Below are positions 1 through 10,377 of a stretch of 64,000 nucleotides of DNA, piece by piece; position 1 is the first letter of the stretch; each line of letters begins with the position of its first letter. The notes under the pieces are model-generated. The model was not told the origin of the DNA, ran no database searches, and saw only the letters and a program-made list of their open reading frames with translations. The stretch lies in assembly GCA_964036045.1 (NCBI GenBank), contig OZ038378.1, positions 176,846,341 through 176,910,340 on the forward strand, in the 5' to 3' direction. Source of the DNA: Eutreptiella sp. 'Long Island Sound 2002'. Its lineage: Eukaryota > Euglenozoa > Euglenophyceae > Eutreptiales > Eutreptiaceae. A program made the position numbers and the translations under genes.

Positions 1-1477
1 TGTGCCTTGTTTCTGATCCGCTTTGCCCATGCCCTTAAACACAAATACCACCTACCGTTGCCCCCCCCCCCCCCCATAAACTTTGTGTTTTTTGTTCAAA
101 TTCAAGTCCAAATTTGTTACTAGCGAGTAATCTAGTAAGGAAATTTGATTAAGATTTTTGGTTTTTCTACCTAGTGAAAAAAAACGTTTAAAAAATTTTT
201 TTAAGAAAAGTTTTTTACTAGGTTTTACTCCATTTTACTAGGTTTGACTACATTTTACTAGGTTTTACTACGGCGCATACTAGGTCTTACCAAATGCCCT
301 CTAATGTGTCGGTAAACTAGACACCGTCAACCATAATGTGTAGTAAGGAGGGGTCACGCTATGTAACTCCCTAATTTACAATTGAAAGCAATGGAGGACT
401 TCGGCTGGCCATGGTTTCTAGCCCCCCGTCAGAAATCTCCCAGCAAGTAGACCATCCCCCTTATGTTGTGTGTTAGTAACCACCAAACCAGGACCTATAC
501 CCACGAGGTTTTTCAACCTAAGGACCACAAACGAGCTTGACCTATTGGGCCGAGTGGGGCCAGCCAAAGCATGCCCGTGTCAGGATTGGGCACTGACCCG
601 GATGCGCGCACAACCTTGCAGAGCCCAAACGATCGCAACCCAAGCCACTTAGGGAGGGGGCATAGGCCAAAACACATTGGTGGACCTGAATGAATTGGAA
701 GCTAGAGTGTGGGTAGTAGGTGGTGAAAGTTGCGGGGAGTAGGCGCGGCCAAAGCCTAATGCAGACTTTGCAACCTTAGCATTGAGGACAGACACAAACA
801 GGGTACGGGGACAACACCCTCACCGCTAGGCACTAACCACGGGCACGGACAACCACAGGCATGGACAGTAGCAGTAGCAGCACACTGGGGTGCATGAGAA
901 AGGAGTGTGAATGACACAAGCATCGCAGAAGGGAGTGTTCACGTACTGCGACCAGCAGACTAGTGGCCCGCCAAAGCAGCTAGAGACAGGGGACGTTTGG
1001 AGGTGTTTTAGTGCTGGGCCTATGGTCTTCCTATTTTGGGATCAAAGTGGGGTGGGGTGCTGTTTCGGTGGTGCTGCCTACTGTTCAGTTGGGCATATGC
1101 ACCGGGAATGAGACAGCTAGTGGTTGGTGCACTGGTGAAGGTTGCAATAATTGGCGTTTTTGTGGGTCACATGGTTTATTTGGCTGACGTCCTCTTGGCG
1201 TGTTCCGAGGCTGACCCCCTCTGCCTGTCCAACTGCATCTTGCAAACGCCCACCCACTCTCTCACTTAGGACTAGAATCCCTGTCAGCAGGGTTGGAGGG
1301 AGACTAGACTGACACCAAACAAATGGTGATGCTAGTTTTTGGGACAGCAACCCCGTGTAGCACATTCACAGTACAAAGATTGTTGTTTGCTAGGATCAGT
1401 TGACTCTGATTCCCTAGTGGGTGGACTTCTACCCCCCCCTCCCCGTTTGTGAGAGCAATGCCCTTTTCAGAGCGACA
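1..1477. other. Non-coding, repeat-bearing left edge
   Basis: I see no convincing coding region here. It holds a poly-C run near 61-75, an A/T-rich patch (about 160-215), and a 20-bp unit (TTTTACTAGGTTTNACTNCN) repeated three times at 213-272. The phrase TTAAACACAAATACCACC near 35-52 recurs at about 25172-25189, so part of this edge is a dispersed repeat. No upstream exon of the kinase gene (glycine loop, VAxK) could be found here. Confidence 0.6.
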
Positions 1478-2091
1478 CGAGGTGCTGTTTCCACAACTTT
1501 TGGAGGTATTGTTTCCACAGATTTTGGTACGCACAGCATGCAGGACCTAAATAGGCCGACCTGTTTCCACAACTTTGGAACTTCCAAATTCCATGGTCCC
1601 AAAAGTTGTGGAAACAGGTCAGCCTATTTAGGTCCTGCACGCTGTGCGTACAGGGGTTAGCACAGAAGCAGGACGTGGCAGAGCCACCGTGCCGCCCCCC
1701 AAGCCTCACCCTTAGTGTACACGGCGCGAGAGAAGGACCCGCGCCAAGGGCTCAGGTGTCTTCGCTGTTGGCCCGTCCGTGCCCCTTGCCCGGGGTCTCT
1801 GCTCCTCTCGGGGGTGTAGGCTCTCTCCCCGTACCCTCAGGCTCTCTCCCCGTACCCTCAGGCTCTCTCCCCGTACCCTCTCCAAAAGTTGTGGAAACAA
1901 AGTAGCCGATACAGCGTGCAGGACCATAATCGGCTACTTTGTTTCCACAACTTTTGGAGTGAGGCTTGGGGGGCGGCACAGTGGCTTTGCCACGTCCTGC
2001 TTCTGCGCTGACCCCTGTACACACAGCGTGCAGGACCTAAATAGGCTGACCTGTTTCCACAACTTTTGGAACAATGGAATTTGGAAGTTCC
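1478..2091. mobile_element. Nested foldback / MITE-like element
   Basis: Several inverted repeats share the end CCAAAAGTTGTGGAAACA. The outer arms are about 110 bp (1599-1709 and 1959-2069), extended by a second matching pair (1578-1595 and 2074-2091). The arm also pairs with 1528-1577. The centre holds a separate 76-bp near-perfect palindrome (1882-1957, 29-bp arms) with the same end sequence. There is no transposase, so this looks like non-autonomous elements inserted into or recombined with each other. No target-site duplication was identified. Confidence 0.75.
1819..1881. repeat. 21-bp tandem repeat, three copies
   Basis: The 21-bp unit starting GGCTCTCTCCCCGTACCCTC occurs three times without gaps, inside the foldback element just left of its central palindrome. 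The last base of copy three differs. Confidence 0.9.
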
Positions 2092-2480
2092 ATTTTCTGG
2101 TGGTCCCCTCCCTTACATCTATCATGCCCCATTCTTCTCCTTGCTTTATTTTCATAGAATGTGCATCAAATGTCTCACTGCTTGTGTCTTCTGGCAGCGC
2201 ATGCAGACACTGCTCTTGTCAGAGCGATAAATTCCGCCAAATTTTAGAGTTTTGGTGTTGCTCTTGCAATGGGCCGCGGGGGGGGGGGGGCTCCTCCTCT
2301 GCTTTCATACCGCAAGGAAGGCCCCCTCACCATGGTCAGGCCCCACAGTTTGTGGTACCTCAATTGAAGATGTTTATGGTGACATTCGGATTTGTCATGC
2401 CCTGTTCCTGTGGAAATGCTTCGTTGCCCCAGCCAATCCTTTTGCTGAGCTTTTCTCCGACTCAGCATCACCCTCTTCAG
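2092..2480. other. Gap before kinase exon; short dispersed repeat
   Basis: No gene is supported. About 2205-2270 resembles 31595-31669 (shared CTTGTCAGAGC and CAAATT, ending in a variant of TGTTGTTCTCGCAA), so it belongs to a short dispersed repeat family. A G homopolymer lies near 2279-2290. The stretch ends in a pyrimidine-rich CTCTTCAG that could serve as a splice acceptor for the kinase exon. Confidence 0.5.
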
Positions 2481-2520
2481 GTCGCGGTGTTGCAGTTTTC
2501 ATCCCTAATCTGCGACACAG

Positions 2521-2711
2521 AGTTCGCACTGATGCAGAGACTAGGCATGCACCCGAACGTGGTTGCGGTGCATGGCAAAACCTGCAGCCCTGAGGGGAAG
2601 CATGGCATCGTCTGTGAATTTGCAGCCCTGGGCTCTCTCGATGCAGTACTGGATCAACACCGTGAACCCCATTGTATTGCAGTCGCAGTGAAGCTGGAGA
2701 TAGCCATGCAG
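2521..2711 (+). CDS. Tyrosine-kinase-like gene, N-lobe exon (partial gene)
   Basis: This exon encodes the alpha-C to alpha-E part of a protein kinase domain: the alpha-C glutamate in EFALMQRL, then HPNVVAVHG, the hinge-like GIVCEFAALGSLDAVL, and the start of alpha-E (KLEIAMQ). It ends at CAG|GTGTCT (2711/2712), phase 0, and reads straight into the 5149 exon to give the usual LEIAMQVCEAMEAL helix. Two acceptors are possible: after 2520 (split Glu codon), or after 2480. The latter would add VAVLQFSS, where the ATP-anchoring lysine would be leucine. Exons for the glycine loop were not found upstream in the window. The kinase family call is confident; the start is not. Confidence 0.75.
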
Positions 2712-2948
2712 GTGTCTGCCCCAGCGTCTGCCTCCATACCACACACACCACAAGCAGGGGTGGCACAGAGGTTTTGTGTACCACATGAGCCAGGCCTGAC
2801 GACATGGGATCTGCCCATGCCAGCCTCGCAAGCACTCGACTTCCGATGACCTTCGACTTTCTTTTGGAATCTCCATCACCCCCCCCCCCCCCTTTGCTGC
2901 AATCCAATTCAATTGGTGGAGCCCCCCCGAAATAATTCGCACAACACA

Positions 2949-2951
2949 CGC

Positions 2952-3022
<71 letters not shown>
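2949..3022. repeat. (CA)n microsatellite
   Basis: This is an almost uninterrupted CA dinucleotide tract of about 74 bases with one or two CG interruptions at its left end. It sits in the kinase intron. Confidence 0.95.
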
Positions 3023-3026
<4 letters not shown>

Positions 3027-4019
3027 ACATCCTTCCGCCCTCCCAGTCGAGAACCGAGATATGTGCCCGCAGGTGCTGGGCTTCCACTGCAGAGGGGGGT
3101 CATTAGAGTTTTGGGGGGATCCTGTCAATTGAGCTTTTGGGATGTCCAGCCATTCCCCCCCCCCAAAAAAAATTGAAGTCCGCCTTCCCCTTGCTTCCGC
3201 TGCATCATCCAGTGCTCATGGGCTTCGGCTCTCACAGCATAGTGGTGCGTGGGCCAAGGCATCGGTACATCATGATGTTGGTGACAGCGCAGTGGCACAT
3301 TGAAGTGTGTTTGTGGTCAAGCCATTGCTTAGTGAGGAATCCCCCCCCCCCCCGCTCTTGCTTCAGAGGATGTTGCAGCTGCCCCCATATGATGAGGATC
3401 ACTTATGGGCAGCACATGTCTGCTCATGCCTGCTGTGAGGTTGTGATGACCAGTTATGGGTGAGCCAAAGCCCTTGCCCACTTTGATGACAAGTTCTGGG
3501 CTAGCCAAAGCCCCCAGCCTAACATGTGTTGATGTAGCAGTTTTTCGAGCTGTGTCCACAATCTGTCGGCGTTGGTTCTGGAGCTGTCATCAGTGTCAGA
3601 AGGTGACCCACAACCGGTCTCAGATTTTGACTCAGTGTTTAGTTACACAGTTCTGGGCTAGCCAAAGCCCCCAGCCTGTCCTCTGCTAATGAAAAGTTAT
3701 GGGCTTGCCAGCACGTGAGTTGAGGGTCAAGGTGCTCTCATCAGTACCAGATAGTCAAATGTGGAACATAGTGGAAGAGGCGCTTTTCTGGTTGGGGAAT
3801 AGGGTGCAGTGGAGATATCCAGGTGGCAGTGGTGTGCTCCGCTGAGAATGGGTGTGGGGACCACTGTGGCAGTGGTGTGCTGAGCTGCGAAGAGTGAGGA
3901 AGGGACTACCATTACATCAAATGGTTCGATACAGGGGCACACATGGTACATCAGGTGCTCCATAGCCTTTGGGGCTGTAGGGGGCGCCGGAGCGGAGGGG
4001 ATGCCGCAAAGGCTGAGTG

Positions 4020-4125
4020 AGCATGCCGGTTTGTACTCCCGGGTGTACGTACATGTCGCCTTCTTAAGCTGTTGAAGGAGGGAATCCTCCATGCGTGGAT
4101 AGGTGGGTTGGTTGTCCACCCAGTG
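4020..4125. repeat. Dispersed repeat copy (kin at 24106-24195 and, inverted, about 21653-21720)
   Basis: It shares the phrases GTACGT(A/G)C, GGAGGGAATCCTCCATGCGTGGAT and GTTGTCCACCCA with 24106-24195. A shorter relative on the opposite strand lies at about 21653-21720. No RNA polymerase III box or open frame explains it. Confidence 0.7.
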
Positions 4126-5148
4126 GGTTAGGGTCGAAATGAGCGCGTTCAAAAATTGCGAGAGGTGGGGAGCCTGCTCATGGTGCCACCGTGATGATGT
4201 CCCCATTTTGGAACACCCACCCACTGGCATCATGACTTTGGGGGCTGGCGTCTGGCATTTTGCCTCCCGCTCTCAACTAGAATGTACACAAAAGACGGCA
4301 CAAAAAAGCATGTTGGGATCCATTGCTTTTTACAATTCGGGGGTTCATGCAATGTTTGTGATGTGCTGCAAAGCCACCAGAGGCATGGGTACTAAATTTG
4401 CACTAGCTCTCCCTGGTGAGGTAATGTTTATGGTATGCTGCAACTCTTCTCAGAGAGACACTGATGACAGCTCAAGTTCCAACTCCTCGTCATCTTGTGA
4501 TATGGAAGAGGTTTGACGAACTGTGGCCAAGGCTCGAAAAACTGCAGAGCAGCTGACTGTGCCGCACATTGTTGTGAATCAAAATGGATGCAGCGTGGGT
4601 GTAGTGCCTGTCCTTGTGCCTGAATGAGGGGGGTCTGTGGTGTACTGTACCGGGTTTTCGGTGAGCCCTGTTTTTTGTGAATTGTAAACCATCAAAGGAG
4701 CCCCCCCCCCCCCTTTTTCCCATCCCTGGTATGTGACAGGTATGTGCAACAGGGCAAGGGTTCGCAATGAGGATGGGGAGGCGCCAGCCTTGCTAAGCGA
4801 CCCCCATGGCCCATGATGCTGCGGGTGATGGTTGATGCTGCCAGGGTGGCGTTGTGGCTGGCTGCTCGTTTGCGTGTTGTTTTGGAGGAGTTGTTGTGCC
4901 ACCTCACTGATGACCAAGGCCATAACCAATGCACAGCTATGGACCAGATAGAATCCCTGATTTCTGGGACCTTCCACAGCGCGGCCTACACCCCCGAAAA
5001 AGTCGTCAACCCACCAGTCTCCACCCACTGCCTTCCCCTCCCCTCACCACCCCCCCCCCGCCGTTCACCAACCCGTCACCGTATGGGCAATACAGATAGA
5101 TGTTAATGCTTGGCCGGGCACAATCCAATTCACACACTAATGGTGCAG

Positions 5149-5475
5149 GTATGTGAGGCTATGGAAGCGCTGGCTGAGGGGGGCATCATCCATCGTGACA
5201 TCGCAGCACGAAATGTCTTGGTATCTGAGTTCCACCGGCACCTTCCCTCCGCCGTCCACGTCAAAGTGACGGACTTTGGCCTAAGCAGACCCGGATCCGT
5301 GTACTACAGCCAGGCGCAGCGCCTGCCCTTTCGATGGATGCCCCCAGAGGCGCTGCTGAGACGCAAATTCAGCGAGAAAAGTGACGTATGGGCGTGGGGA
5401 GTACTGCTGTGGGAGCTGTTCAGCGGGGGACTGGTACCGTTCGCTTTTGTGGACGATGAGGATGTTTGTGACAAA
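5149..5475 (+). CDS. Tyrosine-kinase-like gene, catalytic-loop exon
   Basis: The exon carries the kinase core: IIHRDIAARN (catalytic Asp and Asn; the AAR form typical of tyrosine kinases), KVTDFGLSR (metal-binding DFG), the activation-segment end LPFRWMPPEAL (tyrosine-kinase-like RWM, with PPE for APE), and SDVWAWGVLLWELFSGG. Acceptor CAG|GT at 5148/5149 and donor AAA|GTGTGT at 5475/5476 are both phase 0. All catalytic residues visible here are intact, so an active kinase is plausible. YYSQ before LPFRWM may be the activation-loop tyrosines. Such kinases are rare outside animals and their relatives, so a tyrosine-kinase-like (TKL) kinase with convergent motifs is the alternative. Confidence 0.88.
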
Positions 5476-6129
5476 GTGTGTTATTGTCGTCGGTGGTGGT
5501 GGTTGTATTGGTGCTCGTGTCCGCGTTGATGAACAATTTCTTGGTGGTGCGCTGCACTAAGCGTTACACTAGCAGTGAAAATTGTCACGCAAGCACTGAA
5601 AAGCGTCATGCGAGCGCTCGCACCCGCATTGCAGAATCATCCACACCACATAATTACAGAATTAGAATCAAAATTAGCATTACAATCAAGACAAACGTGA
5701 TGCAAGCGTTCAGCAGAAAGGTTATCGAATTAAGCGTCACGGGAGTTTATCCTCATTTCTATAATATATTCGACATTACACGCGGAGATAGGTGGGGCTT
5801 TTGAGACAATTCAGGACACACACACCCTTATTGGAGTTAGCGGAGACAAAGCAAAGTGTTTTAAAGGTTTTTTGGATGACTAGGGTGGAGTGTTGGCGCC
5901 CACCAAGGAGTACGAAGGGCAACAAAACAGAGGTGACATCACTGCTCTGATCCTATCCAAACTACTAGAAATGGCTATGGCCATTTTACCATAAAAGGTT
6001 GCCCAAAGGAGAATTGTGGTTGTCGTCAGCGAAGGAACCAAAAGGCATTATGAATGATTGAGCATAAGTAAGAGGTTGGCATCCCTTCTTTTCCCGTGTG
6101 GCCCCCATCTCTCGCACTGCGCTCTGCAG
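5476..6129 (+). other. Kinase intron
   Basis: This is a phase-0 GT-AG intron of 654 bp that ends in CTCTGCAG. It includes an A/T-richer patch (about 5560-5800) unlike the surrounding sequence. No exon or repeat was recognised inside. Confidence 0.8.
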
Positions 6130-6372
6130 GTCTGTGGTGGTAGACGACTGCTCTGTCCTGATGGGTGTCCTGACATGGTCTACAGCATCATGCAGGATTG
6201 TTGGCATCACGATCCCATGGACCGCCCATCCTTCAGGCAATTACGTTTCAGGCTCAAAGAAACCCAGTCCACATTGGCCACACAGGCTGCCTTATCGGAG
6301 CAAGAAATCCGCCTGCAACAGCGCCTGGAGGCTGCAGCCAGGCAGGCAGATGCTCAACAAGTGCACATTGAG
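6130..6372 (+). CDS. Tyrosine-kinase-like gene, C-lobe exon plus coiled coil
   Basis: The exon continues the C-lobe in exact register with animal tyrosine kinases: GGRRLLCPDGCPDMVYSIM, then QDCWHHDPMDRPSFRQL, which holds the conserved CW, the DP and the invariant Arg before PSF. After the kinase domain comes a charged heptad-like region (EQEIRLQQRLEAAARQADAQ) that looks like a coiled coil. Acceptor CTCTGCAG|GT at 6129/6130 and donor GAG|GTGAGA at 6372/6373 are phase 0. The coiled coil continues in the next exon at 8551. Confidence 0.85.
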
Positions 6373-8550
6373 GTGAGAACTATCCCATCCCCATGTACCT
6401 TGTTCCTGTCACTCGCCTTCTGCATTCCCTGCGTCTTTCTCTCTGGAACACACAAGGAACAGGGAGCGGGGAAGCCGAAGGGGAAAGGTGTGGAGGAGCA
6501 AGAAGCGTGGGGGCATCCATGACTGGGCTTGCCGGCCATGCACAGGGGCATCCTTGCTCGTGTGCATCTATCTGTCCTCTGATGACTCTCCCACCTCAAT
6601 CCTCCCTCTCCCACCTCATCTCTGCCTCATACCTCCTCCGTCAGCCCACCTCCTTCATGCCTTTCGCTCCTGCCTCGATCCCCCCCCCCCCCTAATATCT
6701 TGCTGGACCATTTGGGCCTCCATGGTATGCAGGACCGAAGTCCATTTAGGGCAAAGTTGGTATGGGCATTGCTGTAGGCCTGATGAATTGTGAACTTTCG
6801 GTTGCTTCTGGGCAAGGAAGCAAGGGCGTTTTATCAGATAACAATTAATCAAGCCTCTGTGCCACATTGGGCAAAACCTAGGACATACAAGTGAACCTCC
6901 ATAGGCATGGCCCACCAAAAGGCACGGCACTCAAGCCAATTAGGCCGCATGGATGGTAACTTCACCCAGTCAAGTAAATCGGGAGTCTTGGGGGGAGAGG
7001 TCGAGATGGAGCTAGTGCAAAGGTGAATGAAGATAAAATAAACTCAAAACAAAGCACGGTGCACGACCCTATGAAAAAAAATTCATGTTGCTGATGGCAT
7101 CCGACCTTACAATACTGTGCCATCCATGATGTCTTTGTCTACAAGAATAGAAACATGCATGTGGTGTGCCTCCAGAAAAAAACGGGTACCTGGCTGCGCA
7201 CGACGTGGCATGTGTTGTATGTTGCATGGCAGTTGATTTTTTTTTTTTGATGGAACTGGGGTTTTGTTTGCACACACTAGATTTCCACGCTGATCATGCA
7301 TCTTCCAGATCCATTTCTTCGCAAATTTGGTTTTCCCAATCTCATCGTGTGGCCAGTCAACATCGCCACCAGCGAAAAAATAAGCAAAAGACAAGCTATG
7401 CATGTTCCCATGGCACTAAATCACCATAGAACACCTTGGACACTAATGCAGTTCAAGTTCAATGGAGTATGAATTCAGTCTGATGATGTTCTCAGTCAAG
7501 ATTTGACAACTGAAATCACGCAGTGGACTTGCTTCAATTTACCTCTTGGAGTGCTCTTGGATCCCAGAACATAAGTGTATCACCAAAGTTCAGATTGGTG
7601 ATCCTTGACATGGAGCCCATGAATTGATACACTGTTTGCCAAAATCACATCCAGAAAGATACCGATTGGCCTGTGGGAATGAGGACAACAATACAATGGG
7701 GATTATATGGCATGCAAAGAATATACACCATAATCTCACCTACAATATCGTCTGTCTCATGATCACGCCCAGCTATCTCCATGGCAGCTCTACATTACTG
7801 TAGGATTAGAAACACTTAATCCCCTCACACTGGGGAAGTTGGGTTTTCAACTCCGTTGGGGAGGGGGTCTATTGAGGGTCTACTGAGGGTAGGGGGATAC
7901 AGGAAAAGGGCACAATTGACACGACCAGTAATCAGTTATTATGAATTCTGGTGCTGCAAATCGAGCACTGAAAGTTGTCATTTTTTTTACCACATACATG
8001 GCAAATGATGAGTTTTCTGAATCCCCTCGACGCGCTGATTCCAAAAATCTCATTTTTATTTTCCCCTATATTTGGGTCTGGGTCACCTCCGGGGCCCACG
8101 GGTTAGTCTTGGTAGGATTTGGGGGGGGGGGGGGGGCTGTCAACTGAGCCCTTTTTGGGGGAGGGGGCGGGGTCCGCTTGTTTATATTTTTTTGCTTCCT
8201 GAATTTTTGCTTGCTTATATGCGGAACACCCCCTGTTTTCACGGCAGAAAAATGGCTCTCCCTGACACCAATGACCCCCACTTCTTTTATGATGACATCG
8301 CAGCAGCCCGAAAGGAGGATGAAGTGGTTGTTTAGGATTTTTGTCAGGGTGCGACAGATGTTGAGCACACAGGCAGCATTTGTGCACAATCAAATGAAGG
8401 CGTAGCACAACATGCAATTGGAGATGCCTCTTTTCTCTGTTTTTTATCTTGCCTCTGGGGTCGCCATTTGCCATGTGCGTGCTTTTATTTTGGTGCTTGC
8501 TTCCATTTTTTTTGCGGGGGGTATGCCATTCATATCTTTCTGTGCCTCAG
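6373..8550 (+). other. Kinase intron
   Basis: This is a phase-0 GT-AG intron of about 2.2 kb ending in TCTGTGCCTCAG. It contains a C run near 6680, a T run near 7241, and a G run near 8119 flanked by CAATTG-type repeat phrases. About 7400-7950 is A/T richer and shows nothing recognisable. Confidence 0.7.
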
Positions 8551-8923
8551 GAGCTGAGGCAGCGCCTGGAGAATTTGCAGCGGGAGCGCAAGGGACTTGA
8601 GGGCAGTGGCCCTCCCTCTTCCGATGCCCTGCAGCGGGAATGTCAGGGATGTAAGAGCAGCGGGCCTCCCCCCACGGAGCGCCTACAAAGTGGACAGGTC
8701 GGCCCTGAGGCTACTGGTGCCCCAGTTTCAGACCGTGTGCCTCCGGAATGCGACGGCCCTGAGGCCAGGGGTGTACTGCAGCACGTGGCGGAGCATTGGG
8801 TCCCGAAGATGACGGCGATGGGTTTTGCAGAGGCCGCAGTGCGCCACGAGTTGTCCACAGAGCCCATGTGCCAGAGCGTTGAGGAGCTGGTGTCCCGCAT
8901 GGTGGAGCGCCCAGCGAGTGCAG
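8551..8923 (+). CDS. Tyrosine-kinase-like gene, coiled-coil and UBA-like exon
   Basis: The exon completes the coiled coil (ELRQRLENLQRERKGLEG). It then has a low-complexity linker with repeated SGPP(S/P) units and ends in a UBA-like three-helix pattern: WVPKMTAMGFAEAAVRHEL, with the hallmark MGF loop, then SVEELVSRMVE. UBA domains bind ubiquitin; the kinase plus C-terminal UBA layout recalls ACK/TNK or MARK/SIK kinases, though the order and spacing are its own. The acceptor is TCTGTGCCTCAG at 8550. The likely donor GCAG|GTACAG at 8923/8924 is phase 1, and its split codon joins cleanly to the 10310 exon. Confidence 0.7.
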
Positions 8924-10309
8924 GTACAGCCCCGGATGCCCATTTCGCAAACAGCGTGTCAATTGAACATTCGCAACCATTTTCAAGCCTTCCACACCTG
9001 CATGGACGGCGTTTGGGCTGGGCATGCCGATCAGATTGTCGTCGCATATCAAAATTTCATGCGGCACCCGCGCTGTCCACCAGCTGCACGATTGGGGTTA
9101 GGGACTCCCTGTCGCTCCGGGCTGAAGGTGCAGAACCCCAGCCCCTGGAGTCCCTGCCGTTCGTTGTGGAAGTTTGGTCAGGGATTTTCCCTGTTGGTGC
9201 TACGTCCATCATTGGGCCGACCAGTTCCCGGCAGAAAGCAGCTCACTGGACGTTCCAAAGTTTGGGGACCCGTGGTGTTGGCTTGCAGTTACGGCGGGTG
9301 CGGCAAACCTCTGGGGGGGGGATATCGCATCCACTTAGCTTGGGCTGGGGGAGGGGGGAGGTTACGTGCAGGGGCGCAGGTCCACTGGCTGTTGGTGACA
9401 GCAGCAGTGATGAGGGGTCCCTCCTAGACAAGGAGGAATGCATTCCGCATCTTCTGGTGTGTGCGTGTGTGTGGGGGTAGATAGGACAGAGGAAGCAGGC
9501 CGTTGCTTAGTGCACCCCCCAACCCCCACCCCACCCACCCACCCACCCACAGAGGGGATGGGTTGGATGCCAAAACATTCGGTGTATCTGAAATTGGCCT
9601 CCAATTCGTGCTCTTTGAGGAAATTCCAAACTTTTTCTGACGCAAAAGTTTCTGATGGGTCGGCGGGTTGGTCGGCTGCGGTTGGCCCGCCCCAAATGCC
9701 CCCCCCCCCCCCCCGCTGGATCCTTTAGCAATGAAGGCAATTTCAGAAAGGCTTCCAGGTTCTTCACAGCTGCTGATCGCAGTTCTCTGGTGCGTCTTTC
9801 GAAACACAGTGCATTCACTCTGTGCTAGCATGTCAATAACAAACATTGCCTAGCCAGACCACCAATGTTTTGGCTGTCAGTCTCGACACACTCACTGGAG
9901 TCAGGCACTTCATTTGTGCTTCTGGAAGTGTAAATTCCTCATTTGATGCCTGCATAAGGCCAAGTTTTTTTTCCCCTGGGCGTGCGCCTCAATCAATGGT
10001 TTGGCCCTTGCTTTTGCCCAAACACGGATACTGTCTTCAGGCACACCCCTTAGAATTGAGCTTTCTGGCCAAGCGCTGAGTGAATGTCGGGTTTGAAATG
10101 TAACATCAGAACCTGTAGAGCTGTTTTGTGAACAGTGCATTTCTCAGTGTACATGTGTAAGAATATTATGGGACGTGCATGTCCGAGAACATGTAGTCTT
10201 GGAAGTATAGGGTGCAGGCTGTCCGGTAAAACACCATTTGGGTCTCTGTGATGGCCTCTCCTGAAAGGACTGTGGTCAAGGATGAAATGTTGCTTTGCTC
10301 TTCTTCCAG
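8924..10309 (+). other. Probable kinase intron
   Basis: This is a phase-1 GT-AG intron of about 1.4 kb, ending in CTCTTCTTCCAG. It holds a CCGTTGCTTAGTG motif (about 9503) and the phrase GTATCTGAAATTGGCCTCC, both also seen near 15654-15740. It also holds a CCCACCCACC tract (about 9525-9550) and a C run near 9699. No coding signal was recognised. Confidence 0.55.
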
Positions 10310-10377
10310 AAGACCTCAGCACAAGCCCTGAATTGGACGTTTCAGAATCAGCAAAGAGAAAAGATCGATCGGAGCAG
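10310..10377 (+). CDS. Tyrosine-kinase-like gene, small acidic exon (tentative)
   Basis: This 68-bp candidate exon has a strong acceptor (CTCTTCTTCCAG) and a GAGCAG|GTCTGT donor. With the phase-1 codon from the 8551 exon it reads EDLSTSPELDVSESAKRKDR without a stop and ends in phase 0. The acidic, Ser-rich then basic composition suits a disordered tail. A following exon near 10576 (LESWIEKGVC frame) is possible but weaker. No homology can be claimed; the support is splice signals and phase only. Confidence 0.45.

Larger units (their letters stand above)
2712..5148 (+). other. Kinase intron with microsatellite and dispersed repeats
   Basis: This is a phase-0 GT-AG intron of 2437 bp. It contains C runs (about 2879 and 4699), a CA microsatellite, a CCATTGCTTAGTGAGG motif near 3323 shared with 15654, and two copies of a 28-bp phrase with GGGCTAGCCAAAGCCC (about 3497 and 3655). 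A repeat at 4020-4125 also occurs near 24106-24195. I saw no convincing exon inside. Confidence 0.7.

Noticed and set aside
2481-2520. Calling the kinase a pseudokinase because VAVL replaces VAVK
   Set aside because: A second good acceptor after 2520 would exclude this segment, so the lysine may lie on an upstream exon.
2395-3087. Minus-strand frame of 230 codons with a Cys-Val repeat
   Set aside because: Half of it is the CA microsatellite read as VCVC, and it overlaps the kinase exon on the opposite strand.
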